The notes under the pieces were generated by a model. It saw only the letters and a program-made list of their open reading frames with translations. It was not told the DNA's origin and did not search any database. A DNA stretch of 64,000 nt from RPQJ01 sp963732415 (lineage in GTDB: Bacteria; Pseudomonadota; Gammaproteobacteria; Steroidobacterales; Steroidobacteraceae): the NCBI GenBank assembly GCA_963732415.1, contig CAVSZK010000019.1:124001-188000 (forward strand). The letters run 5' to 3'. Below, piece after piece: positions 26,015 through 33,992 of this stretch; position 1 is the stretch's first letter; every line of letters starts with the position of its first letter. Made by a program: the position numbers and the translations under genes.

Positions 26015-26536
26015 ATGAAAACCCTGACCCTGCTCGCAATCCTGGCCGCGACCCCGTTGAGTGCGCTGGCCGACGGCAGCCTGATCATCACGATGAACTT
26101 CGTCGACGCCAAAGGCATCGGCGAGAGTGCGGGTACGGTGAGCGTAACGGAATCGAGATATGGGCTCGTATTCAGCCCTGAGCTGAAGGGCCTGCCGCCG
26201 GGCCTGCATGGTTTTCACGTGCATGAGAACCCGAGCTGCATGCCTGCCGAGAAGGACGGCAAGGTCGTACCTGCGCTGGCGGCCGGCGGGCACTACGACC
26301 CCGCAAAGACGGGGCAGCATGGATACCCGTGGGGTGAAGGACACCTGGGCGACCTGCCGGCGCTGTACGTCGGTGCCGACGGAATCGCCGACCAGCCTGT
26401 GCTGGCACCGCGCTTGAAGCTGAGCGACCTGCCCGGTCATTCGCTGATGGTGCACGTTGGAGGCGACAACCACTCCGATCACCCTGCGCCGCTGGGCGGT
26501 GGCGGTGCCCGCATGGTTTGCGGCGTCATTCCCTGA
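26015..26536 (+). CDS. sodC: Periplasmic Cu/Zn superoxide dismutase
   Basis: Converts superoxide to hydrogen peroxide and oxygen in the periplasm. The 173 residues start with a signal peptide (MKTLTLLAILAATPLSALA). The metal site is intact: GFHVHENPSC (Cu His pair and disulfide Cys), GGHYDP and GEGHLGDLPAL (Zn/Cu ligands), then HVGGDNHSDHPAPLGGGGAR and MVCGVI at the C-terminus. GGAG lies seven bases before the ATG. It is eight bases from a GST gene and probably co-transcribed with it, which suggests an oxidative-stress unit. Confidence 0.95.
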   Translation: MKTLTLLAILAATPLSALADGSLIITMNFVDAKGIGESAGTVSVTESRYGLVFSPELKGLPPGLHGFHVHENPSCMPAEKDGKVVPALAAGGHYDPAKTGQHGYPWGEGHLGDLPALYVGADGIADQPVLAPRLKLSDLPGHSLMVHVGGDNHSDHPAPLGGGGARMVCGVIP

Positions 26537-26544
26537 GGCTGGCC

Positions 26545-27234
26545 ATGCTGGTCGTGCATCACCTGGAGACCTCGCGTTCGCAGCGCATCCTGTGGCTGCT
26601 CGAGGAACTTGGCGTTCCGTACGAACTGAAGGTGTATCGACGCAATCCGGCCACACGGCTCGCTCCGCCGGAACTCAAGGCGATACATCCGCTCGGCAAG
26701 TCGCCGGTCGTCACCGATGACGGCGTGGTGATCGCTGAATCGGGCGCGATCATCGAGTACCTCGTCGAGAAATACGGGGCGGCGACCGGCGGTGAACTGG
26801 CCATGCTCGAGCCTCCCACCGGCACGCCGGAGCGACGGCAGTGCCGGTACTGGATGCACTACGCGGAAGGCTCGCTGATGAACTGGCTGGTGATGAAACT
26901 GGTGTTCACGACGATCCCGACGCAGCCGATGCCGTTCTTCGTTCGGCCGATCGCGCGCGCCCTGTGCGGCAAGGTCCAGCAGCAGCTCATCGATCCGAAC
27001 CTCCAGGCATCGACGTCGTTCATCGAGGATCACCTGTCGAAGAACCGCTGGTTTGCAGGCCAGCATCTTTCGATGGCGGACTTCCAGATGAGCTTCGCGG
27101 TCGAAGCGCTGATGTCGCGTGCCGACGGCCTTGGGGCCTGCCCGAACCTGCGCGAGTACCTGGCGCGGATCCGGGCACGACCGGCATACCAGCGGGCGGA
27201 GGCGAAGGGCGGGCCGGTACTCATGTCCACTTGA
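26545..27234 (+). CDS. Glutathione S-transferase family protein
   Basis: Cytosolic GST of 229 residues. The thioredoxin-like N-terminal domain contains LETSRSQRILWLLEELGVPY and HPLGKSPVVTDDGVVIAESG, where Pro-Val and Glu-Ser bind glutathione. The all-helical C-terminal domain has SLNKNRWFAGQ-like text (KNRWFAGQHLSMADFQMSFA) with the N-capping box. It resembles fungal Ure2p/GstA-type enzymes. The substrate is unknown. It sits directly behind sodC. Confidence 0.9.
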   Translation: MLVVHHLETSRSQRILWLLEELGVPYELKVYRRNPATRLAPPELKAIHPLGKSPVVTDDGVVIAESGAIIEYLVEKYGAATGGELAMLEPPTGTPERRQCRYWMHYAEGSLMNWLVMKLVFTTIPTQPMPFFVRPIARALCGKVQQQLIDPNLQASTSFIEDHLSKNRWFAGQHLSMADFQMSFAVEALMSRADGLGACPNLREYLARIRARPAYQRAEAKGGPVLMST

Positions 27235-27269
27235 GACCACTTCGGTTGCCGTCGGCGTGCGAGGGCTGA

Positions 27270-27833
27270 ATGCTTCTGCCATCTGCGGAAATGCTTGGGA
27301 TCTGCTACGGGCTGTCGGAAGCGGCGCTTTCGGTCTTCAAGCGATCGGGCGCGCCCTCGCAGTCGACGGACCGGTCGTCGCTGCGTGTCCTGTGGGCAGT
27401 GATCCTGGCGAGCATTGCCTTTGCCGTCGTCGCGACAAGTATGCTGCCGCGGTTTGGATCGCGGTTGCTTGCGGGCTGGTATTCACTGGGCGTGCTGATC
27501 TTCCTGGCGGGCCTTGCGCTGCGCTGGTACGCGATCATCTACCTCGGACGCTTCTTCACCGTGGATGTCGCGATTGCGGAAGACCACCGGGTAGTGGACT
27601 CGGGCCCGTACCGGATCGTTCGCCACCCCTCGTACACTGGCGCGTTACTGGCGTTCCTGGGCTTCGGCATCTGCCTCGGCAACTGGGTGTCGCTTGCAGT
27701 GGTGACACTGCCGATTGCGTTGGCGTTCATGCGGCGCATCCATGTCGAGGAGGCCGCGCTGAACGCTGCGCTCGGTGACCGCTATGCGGCATATGCACGC
27801 CACACCAAGCGGCTGGTGCCCTGGGTGTACTAG
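27270..27833 (+). CDS. Isoprenylcysteine carboxyl methyltransferase-family membrane protein
   Basis: Integral-membrane protein of 187 residues with four to five hydrophobic segments. The C-terminal SAM-binding core of the ICMT/PEMT family is present: VVDSGPYRIVRHPSYTGALL, then RRIHVEEAALNAALGDRYAAYARHT. Bacterial members are mostly uncharacterised and do not act on prenylated CaaX proteins as far as is known. Phospholipid or isoprenoid methylation is possible. It stands 35 bp behind the GST gene and may belong to the same transcript. Confidence 0.83.
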   Translation: MLLPSAEMLGICYGLSEAALSVFKRSGAPSQSTDRSSLRVLWAVILASIAFAVVATSMLPRFGSRLLAGWYSLGVLIFLAGLALRWYAIIYLGRFFTVDVAIAEDHRVVDSGPYRIVRHPSYTGALLAFLGFGICLGNWVSLAVVTLPIALAFMRRIHVEEAALNAALGDRYAAYARHTKRLVPWVY

Positions 27834-27889
27834 GGACCGGTCCGCGGCCTCAGCAAGACTCGACGCTGCAGGGAGTTCGAACTCGCAAG

Positions 27890-28900
<1,011 letters not shown>

Positions 28901-28921
28901 AGATACGGTTGGGAAGAAGAC

Positions 28922-29401
28922 ATGAAAGTACTGTTCATCTGCATGGGCAATATCTGCCGCTCGCCGACCGCAGAAGGGGTGTTCCGCCGGGTGGCTGCGG
29001 AGCGCGCGCCCGGATTCGACATCGAGATTGACTCCGCCGGAACGCACGACTACCACGTGGGCGATCCGCCGGATCATCGTGCAGTCGCGGCGGCTGCGCG
29101 GCGCGGGATCGACATCGCGGACTTGCGGGCGCGCATGGTCGAGCAGGCGGATTTCGAGCGGTTTGACCTCTTGATCGCGATGGATCGACTTAACCGGGAG
29201 ATCCTGCTGGATCGCAGCCCGGAGCAGTACAGGAGCCGCGTACGACTGTTCCTGGAGTTCGCTCCAGCGATTGATGAGGATGACGTACCCGACCCGTACT
29301 ACGGAGGACCAGTGGGATTTGAGCGCGTGCTGGATCTCGCCGAGGAGGCCTCGATCGGCCTGCTGCAGGAGCTCGAGTCTCGCCTGGCAGGGCGACGCTG
29401 A
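28922..29401 (+). CDS. Low-molecular-weight protein-tyrosine phosphatase
   Basis: Phosphatase of 159 residues. The P-loop is C7-M-G-N-I-C-R13-S-P-T, a perfect CX5R(S/T), with the second Cys (C12) typical of the LMW class. The general-acid segment is DPYYGGPVGF. These enzymes act on phosphotyrosine proteins or small aryl phosphates; in other bacteria they pair with BY-kinases for exopolysaccharide control, but no kinase is visible here. In Pseudomonas an LMW phosphatase follows kdsB; here about 6.8 kb of other genes separate the two. Confidence 0.93.
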   Translation: MKVLFICMGNICRSPTAEGVFRRVAAERAPGFDIEIDSAGTHDYHVGDPPDHRAVAAAARRGIDIADLRARMVEQADFERFDLLIAMDRLNREILLDRSPEQYRSRVRLFLEFAPAIDEDDVPDPYYGGPVGFERVLDLAEEASIGLLQELESRLAGRR

Positions 29402-29422
29402 TCACCCCGCCGCCGGCGCGTG

Positions 29423-29710
29423 CTAGGCGTGCGCAATCGGGTCCTTCGTGAAGAGATAGTCCTTGAGTTCCTTCGAGAAGGCGCCGTCGTTGCGGCGTAT
29501 CCACTCGAGAACCATCGCCGCGTGTTCCTTCTCCTCGTCCCGATTGTGGGCCAGGATGGCCTTCAGTTCCGGGCACTTGCACGCGTCGACACGCTGCTGG
29601 TACCAGTCGACTGCCTCGAGTTCCTCGATCAGCGAAGTGATCGCGCGATGCATGTCGATGGTCGCCTCGGTGAGGTCGCCAGCTGCTTCATGGAGGCCTT
29701 CGTGGCTCAT
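29423..29710 (-). CDS. EncFtn-like (encapsulated-ferritin family) protein without cargo tail
   Basis: A 95-residue helical protein matching the encapsulated ferritin family. The hallmarks are EELEAVDWYQQR (E30, W36) and HNRDEEKEHAAMVLEWIRRN (E60, H63), aligning with the ferroxidase residues of Rhodospirillum rubrum EncFtn. That family forms an annular decamer with di-iron sites at subunit interfaces. Here the protein ends LFTKDPIAHA soon after the second helix. The C-terminal peptide that directs EncFtn into encapsulin is absent, and no encapsulin gene is present. A Cys pair (C44, C46) is unusual. AGGAG lies six bases before the ATG. It is the last gene of the cyd operon. Confidence 0.86.
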   Translation of the reverse strand: MSHEGLHEAAGDLTEATIDMHRAITSLIEELEAVDWYQQRVDACKCPELKAILAHNRDEEKEHAAMVLEWIRRNDGAFSKELKDYLFTKDPIAHA

Positions 29711-29737
29711 GATTTTCTCCTGGTTGAATGGTGCTTG

Positions 29738-30130
29738 TCAGCTGCAGCTGCAGCGGCCGCAATCGCCTTCGTGGTCGTGGCCGGAGCCTGGCGCGTGAGA
29801 GTGCGCGCCGACCTCTGGCAGGGAGCCCGCGAGCCAGAGCCGTACCGCACGTTCCGGGTCGGTCTCGCTGGTCACCAGTGATGCCACTCCCTTGCGTGCC
29901 AGCCTGGCTTGCAGGCCCCGGCCCATGCCTCCCGCGATAAGCAGGTCAACGTCATCGAGCGGGTGCGGGGAGTGCGGCGAACTGTCGTGAAACGACGCTT
30001 CCTTCGGCAGTTCCAGAAGCGACCGCCCTGTGATCACGCCATCGCCTATGTCGAAAACGCGGAAATTCCGGCATCGCCCGGCGTGCTGGGTTACTTCCCT
30101 GCGGTTCTGGCTGGTAACGGCAATTTTCAT
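29738..30130 (-). CDS. NifX/dinitrogenase iron-molybdenum cofactor-family protein with His/Cys tail
   Basis: A 130-residue protein of the NifB/NifX/NafY C-terminal family, RNase H-like fold proteins that bind Fe-S or Fe-Mo clusters. Typical blocks are MKIAVTSQNRREVTQHAGRC, NFRVFDIGDG, DLLIAGGMGRGLQARLARKG and SETDPERAVRLWLAG. The tail from about residue 110 is rich in His and Cys (HSHAPGSGHDHEGDCGRC, then SCS), suggesting metal binding. No nif gene is nearby, so a role in nitrogenase is unlikely. It overlaps the metallo-hydrolase gene as ATGA and lies 27 bp before the EncFtn-like gene. Confidence 0.85.
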   Translation of the reverse strand: MKIAVTSQNRREVTQHAGRCRNFRVFDIGDGVITGRSLLELPKEASFHDSSPHSPHPLDDVDLLIAGGMGRGLQARLARKGVASLVTSETDPERAVRLWLAGSLPEVGAHSHAPGSGHDHEGDCGRCSCS

Positions 30131-30753
30131 GGGATGTATCTCCGGGTGATGAATTCGTCGCGGCTCAGGCCGGCGATCGAAGGATTGCGCTCGCGCTGCT
30201 CGGCGATCGTCGAGACAGTCCGGCCGCGGCTGTCGTGGCCCGGGAACACGAGGATTTCTCCCGGCAGCATGAAAAGTCGTCGGGTGATGCTGTCGTACAG
30301 TGCCGCCGCGTCCCCGCCGGGCAGGTCCGTGCGTCCGCAGTCGTCGATTAGCAGAGTGTCCCCGGTGAACACTCGGTCGTTCCAGAGGTACGAAACCGAG
30401 CAGGGCGTGTGTCCAGGGGTGCCGATGACCCGTATCGCCTCGTTGCCGAATACGATCGTCTCATCGTGCCGGATACCATTGCTGGCGCGGCGGCCGCGTA
30501 CTTCGCCGCCTGTCACGGCGCGTGCGCCGGTCCGTTCACCGAGGCTTCCAGCATCATCCGGGTCCGTATCGTGGACGTGGGTCTGCAGCACGTAGCGCAG
30601 GCTCAGTCGCAGCTCGGCCAGCATTGCGAGCAGGGGCATCGTGGTTGCCTCGCTGCCCGGGTCGATCACGACCGCCTGGCCGGAACTGGTGTCACCCAGC
30701 AGGTATGTGAATGCCTTGCTGGCGGGGTCAAAAATCTGGCGAAAATGCTGCAT
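30127..30753 (-). CDS. MBL-fold hydrolase, ETHE1/persulfide-dioxygenase-like, altered HxHxDH motif
   Basis: A 208-residue metallo-beta-lactamase-fold protein closest to ETHE1-type persulfide dioxygenases and glyoxalase II. The signature that is normally THxHxDH reads THVHDTD, so H59 and H61 are kept but the following Asp and His are Thr63 and Asp64. The other ligands are intact: GTPGHTPCS (H115), GDTLLIDDCGRTD (D132) and FPGHDSRGR. ETHE1 binds a single iron by the equivalents of H59, H115 and D132, so an iron site could persist while a binuclear zinc site would not. The ATG is chosen by homology; the upstream extension overlaps cydX. It lies 23 bp after cydX. Confidence 0.83.
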   Translation of the reverse strand: MQHFRQIFDPASKAFTYLLGDTSSGQAVVIDPGSEATTMPLLAMLAELRLSLRYVLQTHVHDTDPDDAGSLGERTGARAVTGGEVRGRRASNGIRHDETIVFGNEAIRVIGTPGHTPCSVSYLWNDRVFTGDTLLIDDCGRTDLPGGDAAALYDSITRRLFMLPGEILVFPGHDSRGRTVSTIAEQRERNPSIAGLSRDEFITRRYIP

Positions 30754-30776
30754 GGGCCGCCATGCATCGGTGTCGG

Positions 30777-30887
30777 TCAGTCCGCTTCGGCGTCCCGCCG
30801 GTCCTCGGCGAGTTCGCCCCACATCGCGTTCAGGATCGCGAGCAGGACCGCAAATCCGACTCCGAGTACCCAGGCGAAGTACCACAT
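30777..30887 (-). CDS. cydX: Cytochrome bd oxidase small subunit CydX
   Basis: A 36-codon gene. The protein starts MWYFAWVLGVGFAVLLAILN and continues AMWGELAEDRRDAEAD. The WYFAWxLG start and the single membrane helix ending in N-A-x-W-x-E are diagnostic of CydX, which stabilises the haems of the bd-I oxidase in E. coli. It lies 14 bp after the cydB stop, as expected. The acidic tail is longer than the shortest CydX proteins but within the family range. Confidence 0.93.
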   Translation of the reverse strand: MWYFAWVLGVGFAVLLAILNAMWGELAEDRRDAEAD

Positions 30888-30901
30888 GAAAACTCCTTAT
30901 C

Positions 30902-32041
30902 TCAGTAGGTGCCGCGATGGTTGGCCTGCACGTAGGCGGCAGTGACCTTGCCGGACATCACGCCGTAGGCCCAGCGCGTGTAGAAAATGATCAGCGGCAT
31001 GAACAGGATGACCGCCCAGAACATCAGGGCGAGTGTCAGTTGGCTCGAGGTCGCGTCCCATGCCGTAAGGCTGGAGTTCGGTTCTGAGCTCGATGGCATC
31101 ACGAACGGGAACATCGAGACGGCAGCTGTGCCGATCACACCCGTCATCGCGACCGAGGAGGCGATGAATGCGGTCAGCGTCCAGCCGCGTCTCGCCAGCA
31201 GCAAGCCCGCCAGCGTGCCGACGAATCCGGCGGCCGGTACCAGCATCGTGAGAGGCCAGCGCCAATAGTTGTTCAGCCACGCACCCGGGGCGGCCAGGAC
31301 GGTCTTGGCAAGCGGGTTGGACAGGCCCGACGGATCGGCCCCGGAGGTGATGACGTATCCACCGATCCCGTTGCCCACCCACACGCCTGCCAGCGCAAAG
31401 GTCGCCAGCAGCAGCAAGCCGAAGACCAGCGATGCGGTACGGGCCCGGCGGTAGATGTCACCCTCGGTCCGGTGCATCAGGTAATTCGCGCCGTGGAACG
31501 TGATCATCGAGAGGCTCACGACACCACAGAGCAGTGCGAACGGATTCAGCAATTGCCAGAACGTGCCGGTGTAATTCGGCCGCAGCGTGGCGTCGAAGTG
31601 AAACGGGACGCCCTGCAGCAGGTTGCCGAATGCCACGCCGAAGATCAGGGGCGGCACGGCACTGCCGATAAAGAGGCCCCAGTCCCAGCCCGACCGCCAA
31701 CGCGGATTCTCGAGCTTGCTGCGGAAGTCGAATCCCGTCGGCCGGAGGAATAGGGCCCACAGCACGGCAAGCATCGCCCAGTAGAAGCCTGAGAATGCCG
31801 CTGCGTAGACCAGCGGCCAGGCGGCGAACACGGCGCCGCCGGCGGTGATGAACCAGACCTGGTTGCCATCCCAGTGCGGTCCTACGGTGTTGATGACCAC
31901 GCGGCGCTCGACGTCGCTGCGGCCGACAAAAGGCAGCAGCGTTCCGACGCCCATGTCGTGGCCGTCCATGATGGCAAAGCCGACCAGGAGCACCCCGACC
32001 AGCAGCCACCAGATCAGCCTCAGCGTTTCATAGTCGAGCAT
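30902..32041 (-). CDS. cydB: Cytochrome bd ubiquinol oxidase subunit II
   Basis: Membrane subunit of cytochrome bd, 379 residues, the same length as E. coli CydB. It begins MLDYETLRLIWWLLVGVLLV and contains FAIMDGHDMGVGTLLPFVGR, VGPHWDGNQVWFITAGGA and WALFLRPTGFDFRSKLENPR, all strongly conserved. Multiple hydrophobic helices follow. The ATG is chosen from this alignment; the frame is open 71 codons upstream into cydA. It lies 11 bp after cydA. Confidence 0.97.
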   Translation of the reverse strand: MLDYETLRLIWWLLVGVLLVGFAIMDGHDMGVGTLLPFVGRSDVERRVVINTVGPHWDGNQVWFITAGGAVFAAWPLVYAAAFSGFYWAMLAVLWALFLRPTGFDFRSKLENPRWRSGWDWGLFIGSAVPPLIFGVAFGNLLQGVPFHFDATLRPNYTGTFWQLLNPFALLCGVVSLSMITFHGANYLMHRTEGDIYRRARTASLVFGLLLLATFALAGVWVGNGIGGYVITSGADPSGLSNPLAKTVLAAPGAWLNNYWRWPLTMLVPAAGFVGTLAGLLLARRGWTLTAFIASSVAMTGVIGTAAVSMFPFVMPSSSEPNSSLTAWDATSSQLTLALMFWAVILFMPLIIFYTRWAYGVMSGKVTAAYVQANHRGTY

Positions 32042-32052
32042 GGCGAATGTCC

Positions 32053-33609
32053 TCAGCCGCGAAGCGGTTCGCGGTCGTAACGGCCGGTACCGAGCGAGCC
32101 GGGTCCCTGGCGCGCAAAGCGAGTCATCAGCAGGACGTCTGCGACGGCGAGCAGCGTGTAAAAGACCAGGAAGCCGATCAGCGATCCATAGAGGTTGCCG
32201 ATTGACAAGGTAGAGACCGACAAGTGTGTGGGAAGCACGCCGTAGATGGTCCATGGCTGGCGGCCGTACTCGGCCACGAACCAGCCGAGTTCCGCCGCAA
32301 TCCAGGGAGCGGGCAGGGACAGCAGCGCGAACCAGAGCAGCCAGCGCTTGTTCGCGAAGTCGCCTCGCAACGTGTAATAGAACGCGGCAGCGAATAGTGC
32401 GAGCAGCGCGAATCCGAGTCCGATCATGATGCGGAATCCCCAGAAAACCGGTGCGACCCGGGGGATGGTGTCGGCCGCGGCCTGGTCGATCATCGCGGGC
32501 GTCGCCTGTTGCACGTCGGTGGTGTACTTCTTCAGCAACAGGCCGAACCCGAGGTCGGCCTTGAGTTCCTCGAAGGTCGAGCGCGCGGCCTGGTCCGCCG
32601 GGTCGGCGCGCAGCGCCTCGAGCGCGGTCACGGCCCCGATGCCCGAGACGATGCGCTCGCGATTCTTCACCTTGATTTCAGCGATTCCCGGAATCACCTT
32701 GGTGGTCGAGCGCGTGCCGATCAATCCCATCAGGTAGGGGATGGCGATCTCGAAGTCGTTACGCATTTCGCGCTGGTTCGGAATGGCGAACAGCGTGAGC
32801 GCGGCCGGCGCAGGTTCGGTGTGCCACATCGCTTCCATCGCCGCGAGCTTGGTCTGCTGGGACTCGGTGACGGTATAGCCGGACTGGTCGCCGAGCACGA
32901 TCACCGAAGCGGCCGAGGCCAGCCCGAACGCGGCTGCGATACGAAACGAGCGCCTGGCGAACTCGATGTTCCTTCCCTTCAGCAGGTACCAGGACGAAAT
33001 CGCCAGTACGAACACGGAGCCAGTCACGTATCCGGCACTCACCGTGTGCACGAACTTCGCCTGGGCCGTCGGATTGAACACCACCGACCAGAAGTCGACG
33101 AGTTCCATGCGCATCGTTTCGTAGTTGAAAGTCGCCCCGACGGGATCCTGCATCCAGCCGTTGGCGATCAGGATCCACAGCGCGGAAAGATTGCTGCCGA
33201 TGGCCAGCAGGATCGTCACCATCAGGTGCCCGGGCTTCGACAGCCGGTCCCACCCGAAGAAGAACAGGCCGACGAATGTCGATTCCAGGAAGAAAGCCAT
33301 CAGTCCCTCGACGGCGAGCGGCACACCAAAGATGTCGCCCACGTAGTGGGAGTAGTAGGCCCAGTTAGTGCCGAACTGGAATTCGAGCGTGAGGCCGGTG
33401 GCGATGCCCATGGCGAAGTTGATGCCAAACAACTTGCCCCAGAACTTGGTCATGTCCTTGTAGACCTGCTTGCCGGTCATCACGTAGACGCTCTCCATGA
33501 TGACCAGCAGCCACACCATCCCGAGAGTCAGCGGCACGAACAGGAAGTGGTACATGGCGGTCGCGGCGAACTGCAGGCGTGACAGGTCGACGAGGGTATC
33601 GCTGATCAT
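32053..33609 (-). CDS. cydA: Cytochrome bd ubiquinol oxidase subunit I
   Basis: Haem- and quinol-binding subunit, 518 residues. Haem ligands are visible: the N-terminal His in MYHFLFVPLTLGM, the His in KFVHTVSAGYVTGS and the Met in GFRIMIGLGF. The quinol-binding loop begins after WMQDPVGATFNYETMRMELV. Its length places it with the long Q-loop, E. coli-like class that uses CydX. The enzyme reduces O2 with high affinity and tolerates NO and sulfide in characterised bacteria. It is translationally coupled to cydP. Confidence 0.97.
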   Translation of the reverse strand: MISDTLVDLSRLQFAATAMYHFLFVPLTLGMVWLLVIMESVYVMTGKQVYKDMTKFWGKLFGINFAMGIATGLTLEFQFGTNWAYYSHYVGDIFGVPLAVEGLMAFFLESTFVGLFFFGWDRLSKPGHLMVTILLAIGSNLSALWILIANGWMQDPVGATFNYETMRMELVDFWSVVFNPTAQAKFVHTVSAGYVTGSVFVLAISSWYLLKGRNIEFARRSFRIAAAFGLASAASVIVLGDQSGYTVTESQQTKLAAMEAMWHTEPAPAALTLFAIPNQREMRNDFEIAIPYLMGLIGTRSTTKVIPGIAEIKVKNRERIVSGIGAVTALEALRADPADQAARSTFEELKADLGFGLLLKKYTTDVQQATPAMIDQAAADTIPRVAPVFWGFRIMIGLGFALLALFAAAFYYTLRGDFANKRWLLWFALLSLPAPWIAAELGWFVAEYGRQPWTIYGVLPTHLSVSTLSIGNLYGSLIGFLVFYTLLAVADVLLMTRFARQGPGSLGTGRYDREPLRG

Positions 33610-33821
33610 CTTGCGGACTCCGGAGCGGCCGTGGCGGCCTGGGGTGAGGCCTGCAGGACGGCTGCAGCCACATCATTGACGTCGGGTTCGGTCCTGCTGT
33701 CCCTTACGAATACCCACCAGATCGCCGCGAGCAGGCAGATCTTCGCGACCACGACGATCGTAACGTGGCGGCCCGTGCGGTCACGCCAGAGTCGGGTCAG
33801 GTTCGGGCCCAGCAATGTCAC
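33606..33821 (-). CDS. cydP: Putative cytochrome oxidase small subunit CydP
   Basis: A 71-residue single-pass membrane protein. After a basic N-terminus (NLTRLWRDRTGRH) comes the helix VTIVVVAKICLLAAIWWVFV, then RDSRTEPDVNDVAAAV and an Ala/Pro tail. The K-x-x-L-L-A-x-x-W-W-x-F-x-R-D pattern directly upstream of cydA matches the family annotated as CydP. Its stop overlaps the cydA start (ATGA). The GTG start has no evident Shine-Dalgarno and lies at the predicted sigma-54 transcription start, so the message would be leaderless or the promoter call is off. Function in bd oxidase assembly or stability is inferred. Confidence 0.78.
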   Translation of the reverse strand: MTLLGPNLTRLWRDRTGRHVTIVVVAKICLLAAIWWVFVRDSRTEPDVNDVAAAVLQASPQAATAAPESAR

Positions 33822-33832
33822 GACAGGTTATG

Positions 33833-33848
33833 TGCACGTTGCGTGCCA
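33833..33848 (-). promoter_or_regulatory. Candidate sigma-54 (-24/-12) promoter of the cyd operon
   Basis: On the minus strand the sequence reads TGGCAC-GCAAC-GTGCA. The -24 element TGGCACG is perfect; the -12 element has one mismatch to TTGCA but keeps the GC. The GG-N10-GC spacing is exact. The predicted start of transcription is about 33822, right at the cydP GTG. The divergent gene encodes a sigma-54 activator, which makes the match more credible than chance. Confidence 0.6.
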
Positions 33849-33920
33849 TGGCTTCACGGCTAGGAAACACGTTTGGAATCAGCGGACTAGATTTCCTGCA
33901 CGTGTATTGATTCATGTCTA

Positions 33921-33960
33921 CTGCCATCGTGGCAGCTGCCACAGGCAGAATAGCTGGCAG
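33921..33960. promoter_or_regulatory. TGGCAG/CTGCCA half-site cluster, candidate activator-binding region
   Basis: Four copies of one hexamer in 40 bp: CTGCCA (33921-33926), TGGCAG (33930-33935), CTGCCA (33936-33941) and TGGCAG (33955-33960). The middle pair forms the perfect palindrome GTGGCAGCTGCCAC (33929-33942). The cluster lies about 100 bp upstream of the predicted cyd transcription start and just before the divergent activator gene. This is the usual position of an upstream activating sequence for a sigma-54 enhancer-binding protein. Confidence 0.55.
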
Positions 33961-33992
33961 AAACGACGCAGTGATGGCCGAAGGAGACACGC

